From positions 1 to 51,177 of the forward strand of contig NZ_JAMXBF010000018.1 in the NCBI RefSeq assembly GCF_023823685.1: a stretch of 51,177 bases of DNA, read 5' to 3'. The notes below the pieces were generated by a model. That model made no database searches. It saw only the letters and a program-made list of their open reading frames with translations, and was not told where the DNA came from. The DNA is from Pseudomonas subflava (GTDB lineage: Bacteria > Pseudomonadota > Gammaproteobacteria > Pseudomonadales > Pseudomonadaceae). Below are positions 32,136 to 40,398 of this stretch, one piece after another. Numbering within the stretch: the first letter of the stretch is position 1; every line of letters begins with the position of its first letter. The position numbers and the translations under genes are program-made.

Positions 32136-33440
32136 TCAGACCAGTTGCTCGACGCGGATGCGCACGACTTTGCCGACCACGTCGGCCAGCCCCTCGAGGG
32201 CGGCGATGGCGTCGTCGATGCGGCTCTCCACCACGCGGTGGGTGACCAGGATCATCGGAACCAGGCCGTCGTGCTCCTCGACCTCCTTCTGCATGATCGA
32301 CTCGATGTTGATGCCGCGCTCCGACAGGATGCTCGCCACCTGGGCCAGTACGCCCGGATGGTCCTTGGCCTGGATGCGCAGGTAGTAGGCGCTCTCGCAC
32401 TCGCCGATCGGCAGGATCGGGTGGTCGGACAGCGCATCCGGCTGGAAGGCCAGGTGCGGCACGCGGTTTTCCGGGTCGGTGGTCAGGGCGCGGACCACGT
32501 CGACCAGGTCGGCCACCACCGAGGACGCGGTCGGCTCCATGCCGGCACCGGCGCCGTAGAACAGGGTGCTGCCGGCGGCATCGCCATTGACCATCACCGC
32601 GTTCATCACGCCGTTGACGTTGGCGATCAGGCGGTCGGCCGGGATCAGCGTCGGGTGTACGCGCAGCTCGATACCGGCCTCGGTGCGACGGGCCACGCCG
32701 AGGTGCTTGATGCGATAGCCCAGGGCCTCGGCGTAGTTGACGTCGGCGCTGGTCAGCTTGCTGATGCCCTCGGTGTAGGCCTTGTCGAACTGCAGCGGGA
32801 TGCCGAAGGCAATGGACGCGAGGATGGTCAGCTTGTGGGCGGCGTCGATGCCTTCCACGTCGAAGGTCGGATCGGCCTCGGCGTAGCCCAGGGCCTGGGC
32901 TTCCTTCAGCACGTCGGCGAAGGCACGGCCTTTCTCGCGCATCTCGGTGAGGATGAAGTTGCCGGTGCCGTTGATGATGCCGGCCAGCCAGTTGATGCGG
33001 TTGGCGGCCAGACCCTCGCGGATCGCCTTGATCACCGGGATGCCACCGGCCACGGCGGCCTCGAAGGCGACGATGACGCCCTTCTCGCGGGCCTTGGCGA
33101 AGATCTCGTTGCCGTGCACGGCGATCAGCGCCTTGTTGGCGGTGACCACGTGCTTACCGTTCTCGATGGCCTTGAGCACCAGCTCGTGGGCCAGGGTATA
33201 GCCACCGATCAGCTCGATGACCACGTCGATGTCCGGGTTGTTGGCCACGTCGAAAATGTCGGCGGTGATGGGGGTGGCACCGGTTTCACACTTCGGGTTG
33301 GGGCGACGGGCGGCAATCTGCGCGACTTCGATTCCACGCCCGGCACGGCGGGCAATCTCCTCGGCGTTGCGTTTGAGTACGTTGAAGGTACCGCCACCGA
33401 CGGTGCCCAGCCCACAGATGCCCACTTTCACCGGTTTCAC
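32136..33440 (-). CDS. hom: Homoserine dehydrogenase
   Basis: A 434-aa NAD(P)-dependent enzyme making homoserine from aspartate semialdehyde, the branch point to threonine and methionine. The N-terminal Rossmann motif is VGICGLGTVGGGTFNVL; the catalytic domain has GIINGTGNFILTEM and YAEADPTFDVEGIDAAHK; a C-terminal ACT domain (KDHPGVLAQVASILSERGINIESIMQK) suggests threonine feedback. The start is GTG 33440, giving the standard length. It is the first gene of hom-thrC, downstream of dsbC. Confidence 0.97.
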   Translation of the reverse strand: MKPVKVGICGLGTVGGGTFNVLKRNAEEIARRAGRGIEVAQIAARRPNPKCETGATPITADIFDVANNPDIDVVIELIGGYTLAHELVLKAIENGKHVVTANKALIAVHGNEIFAKAREKGVIVAFEAAVAGGIPVIKAIREGLAANRINWLAGIINGTGNFILTEMREKGRAFADVLKEAQALGYAEADPTFDVEGIDAAHKLTILASIAFGIPLQFDKAYTEGISKLTSADVNYAEALGYRIKHLGVARRTEAGIELRVHPTLIPADRLIANVNGVMNAVMVNGDAAGSTLFYGAGAGMEPTASSVVADLVDVVRALTTDPENRVPHLAFQPDALSDHPILPIGECESAYYLRIQAKDHPGVLAQVASILSERGINIESIMQKEVEEHDGLVPMILVTHRVVESRIDDAIAALEGLADVVGKVVRIRVEQLV

Positions 33441-33467
33441 GTTGTTTTCCCCATCTGCTACACGAAA

Positions 33468-33489
33468 CGGCCGGGGCAAGCCCCGGCCG
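33468..33489 (-). terminator. Hairpin between dsbC and hom
   Basis: CGGCCGGGG (33468-33476) pairs with CCCCGGCCG (33481-33489) across a CAAG loop. On the minus strand it is followed by TTTCG, so it may be a partial terminator that separates dsbC from hom expression. Confidence 0.55.
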
Positions 33490-33550
33490 CACAAAAGAGC
33501 CGCACTTTACGAAGCGCCAGTACTCCAGGTCAATCGACCCGGCGGCCGAA

Positions 33551-34279
33551 TCACTTGGCCTGCAGGGCGATTTCCGCGAGCTGCGGCGCGGGCTGGTAGC
33601 CCGGGATCAGCTCGCCGTTGCCGAGGACAATGGCCGGGGTGCCGTTGACGCCGATCATCTGGCCCAGTTCGTACTGCTTGGCGACCGGATTGGCGCAGCT
33701 GGCCGACGGCAGGTCCTCGCGGGCCTTGGCCTTGTTCATGGCCTCCTGACGGTCCTTGGCGCACCAGACGCTGACCAGGCTGTTGTAGCCGTGGCTGCCC
33801 AGGCCCTGGCGCGGGAACGCCACGTAGCGCACTTCGATGCCGCGGCGGTTGAGCTCCGGCACCTCGCTGTGCAGCTTCTGGCAGTAGCCGCAGTCGGTGT
33901 CGGTGAATACGGTGATGTGCGCCTTGGCCGGCTCCTTGGGCGAGAACACCACCATGTCGCTGGCCGGAATGCCGTTGATTTCCTTGGCCACGCCCTTGCT
34001 CTCGGCCTGACGGGTCAGGTTGAGGGCCTCGTCACCCTTCATCTGGTACAGGTTGCCCTGCATCAGGAACTGGCCGTCAGCGCTGGCGTAGAGCAGGCGG
34101 CCACCCTTGAGGTGCACCTGATAGAGACCGGTCATCGGGCTTTCGGCGATGGCCTCGATGGGCATGTCGGGTTGCAGCTTGGTCAGGGTGGCGCGGATGG
34201 CCTGATCGGGATCGGCGGCCAGAGCAACGGAAGCGGCGAGACCCAGAACGGCGCCGCCCAGCAGACGAATAACGGACAT
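33551..34279 (-). CDS. dsbC: Periplasmic thiol:disulfide isomerase DsbC
   Basis: A 242-aa periplasmic protein. The signal peptide is residues 1-21 (VIRLLGGAVLGLAASVALAA). An N-terminal dimerisation domain (QAIRATLTKLQPDMPIEAIAESPMTGLYQV) precedes a thioredoxin-fold domain with the CGYC active site (FTDTDCGYCQKLH) and the cis-Pro in GVNGTPAIVLG. A second Cys pair (WCAKD, ASCANP) is the structural disulfide. It shuffles wrong disulfides and is kept reduced by DsbD. AGGAG lies before ATG 34279. The open frame continues upstream through the tandem repeats but that extension is not coding. Confidence 0.95.
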   Translation of the reverse strand: MSVIRLLGGAVLGLAASVALAADPDQAIRATLTKLQPDMPIEAIAESPMTGLYQVHLKGGRLLYASADGQFLMQGNLYQMKGDEALNLTRQAESKGVAKEINGIPASDMVVFSPKEPAKAHITVFTDTDCGYCQKLHSEVPELNRRGIEVRYVAFPRQGLGSHGYNSLVSVWCAKDRQEAMNKAKAREDLPSASCANPVAKQYELGQMIGVNGTPAIVLGNGELIPGYQPAPQLAEIALQAK

Positions 34280-34444
34280 GGAATGCTCCTGTGACAGTGG
34301 CCCAAGCCTACCACAGCCGCTCTGCGCCGCCGACCGCGGACGCCGGGCGGGAACGGGAGGCGGATGAGCTGCGTGAAGCAATCGCTCGACGATGCCTCGC
34401 TGCATGGCGCCGGCCTCTGCTTTCACAACCTCGGCGCTGACCGC

Positions 34445-35051
34445 GTTCGCCTTTGCGACGCGAGCGGCGAAAGCGCTTCGCGTAGACGCCCCCTGTCGCA
34501 ACACCGTGGCGCTGCCATACCCCGGCCCCGCCAGCCATGGCGGGGCGTTCGCCTTTGCGACGCGAGCGGCGAAAGTGCTTCGCGTAGACGTCCCTGTCGC
34601 AACACCACGGCGCTGCCACACCCCGGCCCCGCCATCCATGGCGGGGCGTTCGCCTTTGCGACGCGAGCGGCGAAAGTGCTTCGCGTAGACGTCCCTGTCG
34701 CAACACCACGGCGCTGCCACACCCCGGCCCCGCCATCCATGGCGGGGCGTTCGCCTTTGCGACGCGAGCGGCGAAAGTGCTTCGCGTAGACGTCCCTGTC
34801 GCAACACCACGGCGCTGCCACACCCCGGCCCCGCCATCCATGGCGGGGCGTTCGCCTTTGCGACGCGCGCGGCGAATGTGCTTCGTGTAGACGTCCCTGT
34901 CGCAACTCCGCGGCGCTGCCACACCCCGGCCCCGCCAGCCCTGGCGGGGCGTTCGCCTTTGCGACGCGCGCGGCGAATGTGCTTCGTGTAGACGTCCCTG
35001 TCGCAACTCCGCGGCGCTGCCACACCCCGGCCCCGCCATCCATGGCGGGGC
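34445..35051. repeat. Tandem array of six 101-102 bp structured units between xerD and dsbC
   Basis: Each unit begins GTTCGCCTTTGCGACGC; units start at 34445, 34547, 34648, 34749, 34850 and 34951 and the array ends at 35051. The first unit is 102 bp and divergent. Units 2-4 (34547-34849) are identical base for base. Units 5 and 6 share their own variants (CGCGCGGCGAATGTG, CTTCGTG, AACTCCGCGG). Every unit has a long-range inverted repeat (TTGCGAC...GTCGCAA), a small GCGAA...TTCGC hairpin inside it, and a 7-bp CCCCGCC/GGCGGGG hairpin with a 6-nt loop. There is no unique spacer DNA. Both flanking genes are transcribed leftwards through the array. Confidence 0.93.
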
Positions 35052-35059
35052 GTTCGCCT

Positions 35060-35080
35060 TTGCGACGCAGTGCGTCGCAA
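35060..35080 (-). repeat. Collapsed seventh repeat unit forming a perfect hairpin behind xerD
   Basis: The seventh GTTCGCCTTTGCGACGC (from 35052) is followed not by a full unit but by AGT and GCGTCGCAA, so TTGCGACGC (35060-35068) and GCGTCGCAA (35072-35080) make a 9-bp stem with a 3-nt loop, 5 bp past the xerD stop. It may act as xerD's 3' end or terminator; there is no T run. Confidence 0.8.
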
Positions 35081-35085
35081 GAGGC

Positions 35086-35982
35086 TCACCCCCTCGGGTG
35101 GTGCTGGGCGTAGAGTTCCTGCAGCCGTGCGCGGGCGATGTGGGTATAGATCTGGGTAGTGGAAAGATCGCTGTGGCCCAGCAGCATCTGCACCACCCGC
35201 AGGTCGGCGCCGTGGTTGAGCAGGTGGGTGGCGAAGGCGTGGCGCAGCGTGTGCGGCGACAGGGGTTTGTCGATACAGGCCACCCGGGCCTGGTGCTTGA
35301 TGCGGTGCCAGAAGGTCTGCCGGGTCATCTGCTCGCCGCGCAGGCTGGGAAACAGCACGTCGCTGGGCTTGCCGGAGAGCAGCAGCGAGCGGGCCTCGCG
35401 CAGGTAGCGCTCGACCCAGGCGATGGCCTCTTCGCCCAGCGGCACCAGGCGCTCCTTGCTGCCCTTGCCGAACACCCGCAGCACGCCCTGGCGCAGGTTG
35501 ACCTGCTCCAGCGTCAGCGACACCAGCTCGGTGACGCGCAGACCGCAGGCGTAGAGCACCTCGAGCATGGCACGGTCGCGCAGGCCGATGGGATCGTCCA
35601 GGTCCGGCGCCGCCAGCAGGGCCTCGACGTCCGCCTCGGACAGCGACTTGGGCAGCGGCCGGCCGATTTGCGGCAGCTCGATCAGCAGCGTCGGGTCCTC
35701 GGCGATCAGCCCATCGCGCAACAGGTAGCGGTAGAAGCCCCGCATGCCCGAGAGCAGGCGCGCGGTGGAACGCGCCTTGTAGCCCTGCTCCAGGCGCCAG
35801 CCGAGATGGTCGAGAATGCTGTCGCGCCCGGCATGCTGCAGGTCGCCGCCGCGCTCCTGCAGCCAGGCGTGGAAGTGGCCGAGGTCGCTGCGATAGGCGG
35901 CACGGGTATGGGGCGACAGGCCCTTCTCCAGCCACAGGGCGTCGAGAAAGCGATCGATCAGCGGGTGGTCCAGAACGGGCAT
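35086..35982 (-). CDS. xerD: Site-specific tyrosine recombinase XerD
   Basis: A 298-aa recombinase, exactly the family length. With XerC it resolves chromosome dimers at dif. The SAM-like N-terminal domain (LIDRFLDALWLEKGLSPHTRAAYRSDL) is followed by the catalytic domain with Arg in YACGLRVTELV, His-x-x-Arg in LSPHTLRHAFATHLL, His in LLGHSDLST and the nucleophile Tyr in TTQIYTH. ATG 35982 gives the standard N-terminus. In pseudomonads xerD precedes dsbC and hom-thrC, as here, but the gap is filled by the tandem array. Confidence 0.97.
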   Translation of the reverse strand: MPVLDHPLIDRFLDALWLEKGLSPHTRAAYRSDLGHFHAWLQERGGDLQHAGRDSILDHLGWRLEQGYKARSTARLLSGMRGFYRYLLRDGLIAEDPTLLIELPQIGRPLPKSLSEADVEALLAAPDLDDPIGLRDRAMLEVLYACGLRVTELVSLTLEQVNLRQGVLRVFGKGSKERLVPLGEEAIAWVERYLREARSLLLSGKPSDVLFPSLRGEQMTRQTFWHRIKHQARVACIDKPLSPHTLRHAFATHLLNHGADLRVVQMLLGHSDLSTTQIYTHIARARLQELYAQHHPRG

Positions 35983-36073
35983 GGTGCGGCTGTATTTCCA
36001 ACGGGGCGGCGCGGTAGTCTTCCATAGCCCCGCGCCGCAGTGCCAGCCGGCGGCGTTCAGACAAGGAGTCTCC

Positions 36074-37876
36074 ATGAGCGAAACCCAGATTCTGCTAGGC
36101 CTCGGTGGCGTCGGCCTGGCCTCCCTGGCCAGCCAGTGGCTGGCCTGGCGCCTGCGCCTGCCGGCCATCCTGTTCCTGCTGCTCTGCGGCATCCTGGCCG
36201 GGCCGGTGCTCGGCTGGCTCGATCCTTCGGAGATCTTCGGCCCGCTGCTGCTTCCGCTGGTCTCGCTGTCGGTCGCGCTGATCCTGTTCGAGGGCAGCCT
36301 GACCCTGCACCTGTCCGAGTGGCGCGAGATCGGCAGCGTGGTGAAGCGCATGGTGACCCTCGGCGCGCTGGCCACCTGGGCGGTGATCGCCGTGGCCACG
36401 CACTACCTGCTGGATTTTTCCTGGGACCTGGCGCTGCTGTTCGGCACCCTGACCCTCGTCACCGGGCCGACGGTGATCGCGCCGATGCTGCGGGTCGTGC
36501 GGCCGCGCGCCTCGGTGGGCAACATCCTGCGCTGGGAAGGCATCGTCATCGACCCCATCGGCGCGCTGCTGGCGGTGGTGGTATACAGCTTCATCGCCAG
36601 CCGCAGCGGCGGCGAGCCCTGGAGCGAGAGCCTGACCACCTTCGCCGCGGTGATCGCCTGCGGCTCGGCCTTTGGCGCCGCCGGCGGCTGGCTGTTCGGC
36701 CAGGTGCTGCGCCATCGCTGGCTGCCCGAGTACCTGGAGAACCTCGCCGCACTGGCCGCCGTGCTGGGCATCTTCATCGCCGCCAACCTGCTGGTGCACG
36801 AGTCGGGGCTGCTGGCCGTGACGGTGATGGGCATGTGGCTGGCCAACATGCGCGGCGTGGACGTCCGGCACATCCTGCACTTCAAGGAAAACCTCAGCGT
36901 ATTGCTGATCTCCGGGCTGTTCATCCTGCTCGCCGCACGCCTGGACCTGGCCGCCCTTCTGGCACTGGGCCCCGCCACGCTGCTCCTGCTGGCGGTGATC
37001 CAGTTCATCGCCCGCCCGCTGAACATCGCCCTCTGCACGGCCGGCTCCGACCTCGGCTGGCGCGAACGCGCCCTGCTCGCCTGGATCGCCCCGCGGGGCA
37101 TCGTCGCCGCGGCGGTCTCGGCGATATTCGCCGAACGCCTGCAACAGCATGGCTACGAGCAGGCCCACCTGCTGGTACCGCTGACCTTCCTGGTGATCAT
37201 CGGCACCGTGGTGCTGCAGAGCGCCACGGCGCGCCCGCTGGCCCGCCTGCTCAAGGTAGCCGAGCCCGCCGCCCGGGGTTTCCTGATCGTCGGCGCCAAT
37301 CCGGTGGCCCGCGCCATTGGCCGCGCCCTGAAACAGCAGGGCAGCCATGTGCTGCTCACCGACTCCAGCTGGGAAAACATCGCCGCCGCGCGCATGGACG
37401 GGCTGCCCACCTACTTCGGCAATCCCGCATCGCAGCATGCGGACGCTCACCTGGATCTCACCGGCATCGGCCAGTTGCTGGCCCTGTCACCTTCCAGCGA
37501 GCAGAACAACCTGGCCTGCTCGCGCTTCCGTCCGGACTTCGGCAAGCAGCATCTGTACAGCCTGACCAACTCCCGCGAGCTGCGCCTGAGCGAGAAGCAC
37601 CGGGTCAGCGACGAGCATCGCGGCCGCAGCTTCGGCTTTCCGGCCCAGAGCTACGGACGGCTGGCCGGCCTGCTCGCCCGCGGCGGCGAGATGCGCAGCA
37701 CCACCCTGACAGAGACCTTCGGCTGGCAGGAGTACCAGGCTCTGCATGGTGAGCGCGCCACGTTGCTGCTGGCCTTCGACCCGCGCGGCTGGGTGCAGGT
37801 GGCCGGTGACCCGCTGTCGTTCGTGCCGGCACCCGGCTGGACGCTGCTGGCCCTGATCGAACCCGCGGAGGTCTGA
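36074..37876 (+). CDS. CPA1-family cation:proton antiporter with C-terminal NAD-binding-like domain
   Basis: A 600-aa protein. About 12 membrane segments fill residues 1-400 and carry the NhaP/YjcE-type motifs LFEGSLTLHL, TGPTVIAPMLR and EGIVIDPIGALLAVVVYS (the ion-binding Asp region). Residues about 405-530 resemble a TrkA-N/RCK Rossmann domain (GFLIVGANPVARAIGRALKQQG, PTYFGNPAS), which would bind nucleotide and gate transport. GGAG lies before ATG 36074. It is divergent from xerD. Whether Na+ or K+ is exchanged cannot be read from sequence. Confidence 0.9.
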   Translation: MSETQILLGLGGVGLASLASQWLAWRLRLPAILFLLLCGILAGPVLGWLDPSEIFGPLLLPLVSLSVALILFEGSLTLHLSEWREIGSVVKRMVTLGALATWAVIAVATHYLLDFSWDLALLFGTLTLVTGPTVIAPMLRVVRPRASVGNILRWEGIVIDPIGALLAVVVYSFIASRSGGEPWSESLTTFAAVIACGSAFGAAGGWLFGQVLRHRWLPEYLENLAALAAVLGIFIAANLLVHESGLLAVTVMGMWLANMRGVDVRHILHFKENLSVLLISGLFILLAARLDLAALLALGPATLLLLAVIQFIARPLNIALCTAGSDLGWRERALLAWIAPRGIVAAAVSAIFAERLQQHGYEQAHLLVPLTFLVIIGTVVLQSATARPLARLLKVAEPAARGFLIVGANPVARAIGRALKQQGSHVLLTDSSWENIAAARMDGLPTYFGNPASQHADAHLDLTGIGQLLALSPSSEQNNLACSRFRPDFGKQHLYSLTNSRELRLSEKHRVSDEHRGRSFGFPAQSYGRLAGLLARGGEMRSTTLTETFGWQEYQALHGERATLLLAFDPRGWVQVAGDPLSFVPAPGWTLLALIEPAEV

Positions 37877-37897
37877 CGAGCCACCGCGGGCCTCGGC

Positions 37898-38308
37898 TCA
37901 GGCGAAGTCCGGCAGGACCGGCACCGGCTTCTTGTCCTCGTCGATGGCGACGAAGCTGAACACGCCGCCGATCGCCTTCTCGCGGCCGCCGCAGTACATG
38001 CCCTCGACATAGACCTCCACCTCGACCTTGAGGCTGGTGTTACCGACGGAAATGACACGGCCGATCAGCTCGACGATGGAGCCGGCCGGAATGGCGTGTT
38101 TGAAGTCGATGCGGTCGCTGGACACGGTGACCAGCGGCAGGCGGCAGAAGCGCGTGGCGGCGATGAAGGACACTTCGTCCATCCAGGCCAGCGCAGTGCC
38201 GCCGAACAGGGTGTTGTGGTGATTGGTGCTGGGCGGAAACACCGCCTTTGTCACGCGCGTCTCCGACAGTTCGGTACGGCGCTGGATCTCTAGCTCTCTC
38301 GCGGTCAT
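37898..38308 (-). CDS. Acyl-CoA thioesterase, hotdog fold (YciA-like)
   Basis: A 136-aa protein. FPPSTNHHNTLFGGTALAWMDEVSFIAATRF is the hotdog motif of cytosolic acyl-CoA hydrolases with the catalytic Asp in WMDE, and VELIGRVISVGNTSLKVEVEV matches the second strand region. It releases CoA from acyl-CoA; chain preference is unknown. It stands between the antiporter and the rplS operon, on the minus strand. Confidence 0.9.
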   Translation of the reverse strand: MTARELEIQRRTELSETRVTKAVFPPSTNHHNTLFGGTALAWMDEVSFIAATRFCRLPLVTVSSDRIDFKHAIPAGSIVELIGRVISVGNTSLKVEVEVYVEGMYCGGREKAIGGVFSFVAIDEDKKPVPVLPDFA

Positions 38309-38420
38309 GCCACTACTGCTCTCAAGAGGGTGGCTGCCTCGTCGCGAACTTGTGCTTGTTATGGACGCTCAGGGCAGTGGATGAAGACCCGCCGGTCGCA
38401 CGGGCCCAGAAACGAAAAAA

Positions 38421-38436
38421 GCAGCCCGGAGGCTGC
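38421..38436 (-). terminator. Terminator of the rpsP-rimM-trmD-rplS operon
   Basis: GCAGCC (38421-38426), a CGGA loop and GGCTGC (38431-38436); on the minus strand the stem is followed by TTTTTTCG. It lies about 25 bp after the rplS stop. Confidence 0.85.
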
Positions 38437-38462
38437 TTCTTTCAGGTCGGAAAACCGTCCTA

Positions 38463-38813
38463 TCAGGACAGTTTTTCCTTGATGCGAGCTGCCTTGCCGG
38501 ACAGGTCGCGGAGGTAGTACAGCTTGGCCTTGCGCACGTCGCCGCGGCGCTTGACGCTCACGCTGTCGATCAGCGGGGAGTAGGTCTGGAAGGTACGCTC
38601 GACGCCTACGCCGCTGGAGATCTTGCGCACGGTGAAGGCGCTGTTCAGACCGCGGTTACGCTTGGCGATGACGACGCCTTCGAAGGCCTGCAGACGGGAA
38701 CGGTCGCCTTCCTTTACCTTCACCTGAACGATGACGGTGTCACCCGGGGCGAAGGCCGGGATTTCTTTGTTCATCTGCTCGGCTTCGAGCTGCTGAATGA
38801 TCTTGTTGGTCAT
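38463..38813 (-). CDS. rplS: 50S ribosomal protein L19
   Basis: A 116-aa protein with the L19 hallmarks FAPGDTVIVQVKVKEGDRSRLQAFEG and SSGVGVERTFQTYSP, ending RRGDVRKAKLYYLRDLSGKAARIKEKL. It sits at the 30S-50S interface. AGGAG is placed 9 nt before the ATG. Last gene of the operon, 40 bp after trmD. Confidence 0.99.
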   Translation of the reverse strand: MTNKIIQQLEAEQMNKEIPAFAPGDTVIVQVKVKEGDRSRLQAFEGVVIAKRNRGLNSAFTVRKISSGVGVERTFQTYSPLIDSVSVKRRGDVRKAKLYYLRDLSGKAARIKEKLS

Positions 38814-38853
38814 GCTGTGCTCCTAAGACAAACCTGAGTTTGCCATCGATACG

Positions 38854-39597
38854 TTAACTATCGTCCCGCTGGCGGATGTATTCCTCCAGCAGCTTCTTCT
38901 CTTCTCCAGAAAGCGAGCGGCTATCCAGAAGATCGGCTCGACGTTCCCAGGTCCGCCCGAGGGCTTGCTGCAGACGCCAGCGCCGGATGTGTTCGTGGTT
39001 GCCGCTGAGCAGCACGTCCGGAACACGCTTGCCCTCGTACACCTCGGGTCGGGTGTAGTGCGGGCAATCGAGGAGGCCGTCGCTGAACGAGTCCTCCTCG
39101 GCGGAATCTGCATGCCCGAGCGCACCCGGAAGCAGCCGCGTAACAGCATCGATCAGCACCATCGCCGGAAGCTCACCGCCGGAGAGGACGTAATCGCCGA
39201 TCGACCATTCCTCATCGACATGCGCCTGAATGAAGCGCTCGTCGATGCCTTCGTAGCGGCCGGCGATGAGAATCAGCGCCTGCTCGCTAGCCAGTTCACG
39301 AACCCCCTGCTGATCCAGCTGGCGGCCCTGCGGCGAAAGGTAAACCACCTTCGCCGACTCCCCGGCGGCGGCCCTGGCCGCGGCTAGAGCACCCTCCAGG
39401 GGCTTTATCTTCATCACCATGCCGGGGCCGCCGCCGAAGGGGCGATCATCCACCGTCTGGTGACGGTCATCGGTGAAATCGCGGAGCTGGTGGCAGTTCA
39501 ACTGCAACAGGCCCTGCTTCACCGCGCGACTGGTAATGCCGTACTGACTGATGGCGGCGAACATCTCCGGGAAGATGCTGATGACTTCGACACGCAC
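38854..39597 (-). CDS. trmD: tRNA (guanine37-N1)-methyltransferase
   Basis: A 247-aa SPOUT methyltransferase that prevents frameshifting by methylating G37. It shows VISIFPEMFAAI, RPFGGGPGMVMK, YLSPQGRQL, LIAGRYEGIDERF and the knot motif DEEWSIGDYVLSGGELPAMVLIDAV. The most likely start is GTG 39597 (MRVEVISIF), 8 nt after GAGG, because the frame upstream overlaps rimM. It begins 10 bp after the rimM stop. Confidence 0.97.
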   Translation of the reverse strand: MRVEVISIFPEMFAAISQYGITSRAVKQGLLQLNCHQLRDFTDDRHQTVDDRPFGGGPGMVMKIKPLEGALAAARAAAGESAKVVYLSPQGRQLDQQGVRELASEQALILIAGRYEGIDERFIQAHVDEEWSIGDYVLSGGELPAMVLIDAVTRLLPGALGHADSAEEDSFSDGLLDCPHYTRPEVYEGKRVPDVLLSGNHEHIRRWRLQQALGRTWERRADLLDSRSLSGEEKKLLEEYIRQRDDS

Positions 39598-39607
39598 GGC
39601 GCGGACC

Positions 39608-40141
39608 TCAGAAGTCCGCGTCCCAGTCCACCCGCATCTCGCCGGCGACCAGGTCGATGTGCTGCACGCACTGCTCGGTGTACGGCAGCAGGCGCTCGCG
39701 ATCATCCAGGCTGCCCGGACAGGGCTTGACCACCATCACGTCGTTGGAGCCGGTTTCCAGCAGGTGATCGAGGCGCCCGAGCAGTTGCCCTTGCAGGTCG
39801 ATCACCTTCAGTCCTTCCAGCTGATGCCAGTAGAACTCGCCTTCATCCAGGTCGGGCAGCAGTGCACGGGGTACGCATATGTCGAAACCCGCGTAGGTAC
39901 GTGCCACCTCGCGGTCATCGAGCCCCTTGAGCTTGGCCACCAGGACTTTGCCCTGGAGGCGACCGCTGACCAGCTCCACCTGCTTGACCTCGCCCTCGCG
40001 CCTGAGCGTCCAAGGGCTGTAGTCGAGCAGGTTGTCAATCGGGTCGGTGAAGGAATAGATCTTCACTTCCCCACGCACGCCGTGCACCGAAGTGATCTTG
40101 CCGAGGACGATCAGGTCCTCAGCGGACGGCGTAGCGTTCAT
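39608..40141 (-). CDS. rimM: Ribosome maturation factor RimM
   Basis: A 177-aa protein needed for 30S head assembly around S19. It has the N-terminal IVLGKITSVHGVRGEVKIYSFTDP of the RimM barrel and a C-terminal PRC-barrel (FYWHQLEGLKVIDLQGQLLGRLDHLLETG, VDWDADF at the end). It sits 5 bp after rpsP and just before trmD, the conserved order. Confidence 0.98.
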   Translation of the reverse strand: MNATPSAEDLIVLGKITSVHGVRGEVKIYSFTDPIDNLLDYSPWTLRREGEVKQVELVSGRLQGKVLVAKLKGLDDREVARTYAGFDICVPRALLPDLDEGEFYWHQLEGLKVIDLQGQLLGRLDHLLETGSNDVMVVKPCPGSLDDRERLLPYTEQCVQHIDLVAGEMRVDWDADF

Positions 40142-40146
40142 ATTGC

Positions 40147-40398
40147 TTAGGCAGCAGCCTTGGCAGCTTCCTTCAGCAGCTGAGCAACGCGCTCAGACGG
40201 CTGGGCGCCCTGGCTCAGCCAGTAGGTGGCGCGCTCCTGGTTCACGGAGAGCTTCACTTCGGCACCGGTGGCGACCGGGTTGAAGAAACCGATGCGCTCG
40301 ACGAAGCGACCATCGCGCGCGTTGCGGCTGTTGGTCACGGTCAGGTGGTAGAAGGGGCGCTTCTTGGAGCCGCCACGAGCAAGACGGATGGTTACCAT
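40147..40398 (-). CDS. rpsP: 30S ribosomal protein S16
   Basis: An 83-aa protein beginning MVTIRLARGGSKKRPFYHLTVTNSRNARDGRFVERIGFFNP, the standard S16 sequence. It is the first gene of rpsP-rimM-trmD-rplS. A good promoter lies about 75 bp upstream, followed by a GGCC-rich leader. Confidence 0.99.
   Translation of the reverse strand: MVTIRLARGGSKKRPFYHLTVTNSRNARDGRFVERIGFFNPVATGAEVKLSVNQERATYWLSQGAQPSERVAQLLKEAAKAAA

Noticed and set aside
30543..33599. A 1018-codon plus-strand open frame opposite thrC and hom
   Set aside because: It is the antisense of two well-conserved genes, with His/Val/Asp-rich composition typical of an antisense frame in high-G+C DNA.
34445..35051. Tandem array as CRISPR
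   Set aside because: Units are contiguous with identical interiors and no unique spacers, and no cas genes are near.
34445..35080. Tandem array as integron attC sites or a dif site next to xerD
   Set aside because: The core boxes of attC are not present, no cassettes lie between units, no integrase other than XerD is present, and nothing resembles the 28-bp dif sequence.
33551..36064. An 837-codon minus-strand open frame that would fuse xerD-region sequence, the tandem repeats and dsbC
   Set aside because: Only the last 242 codons look like a protein; the rest is repeat-derived or shadows xerD in a wrong frame, and a clear DsbC start with signal peptide and AGGAG exists at 34279.
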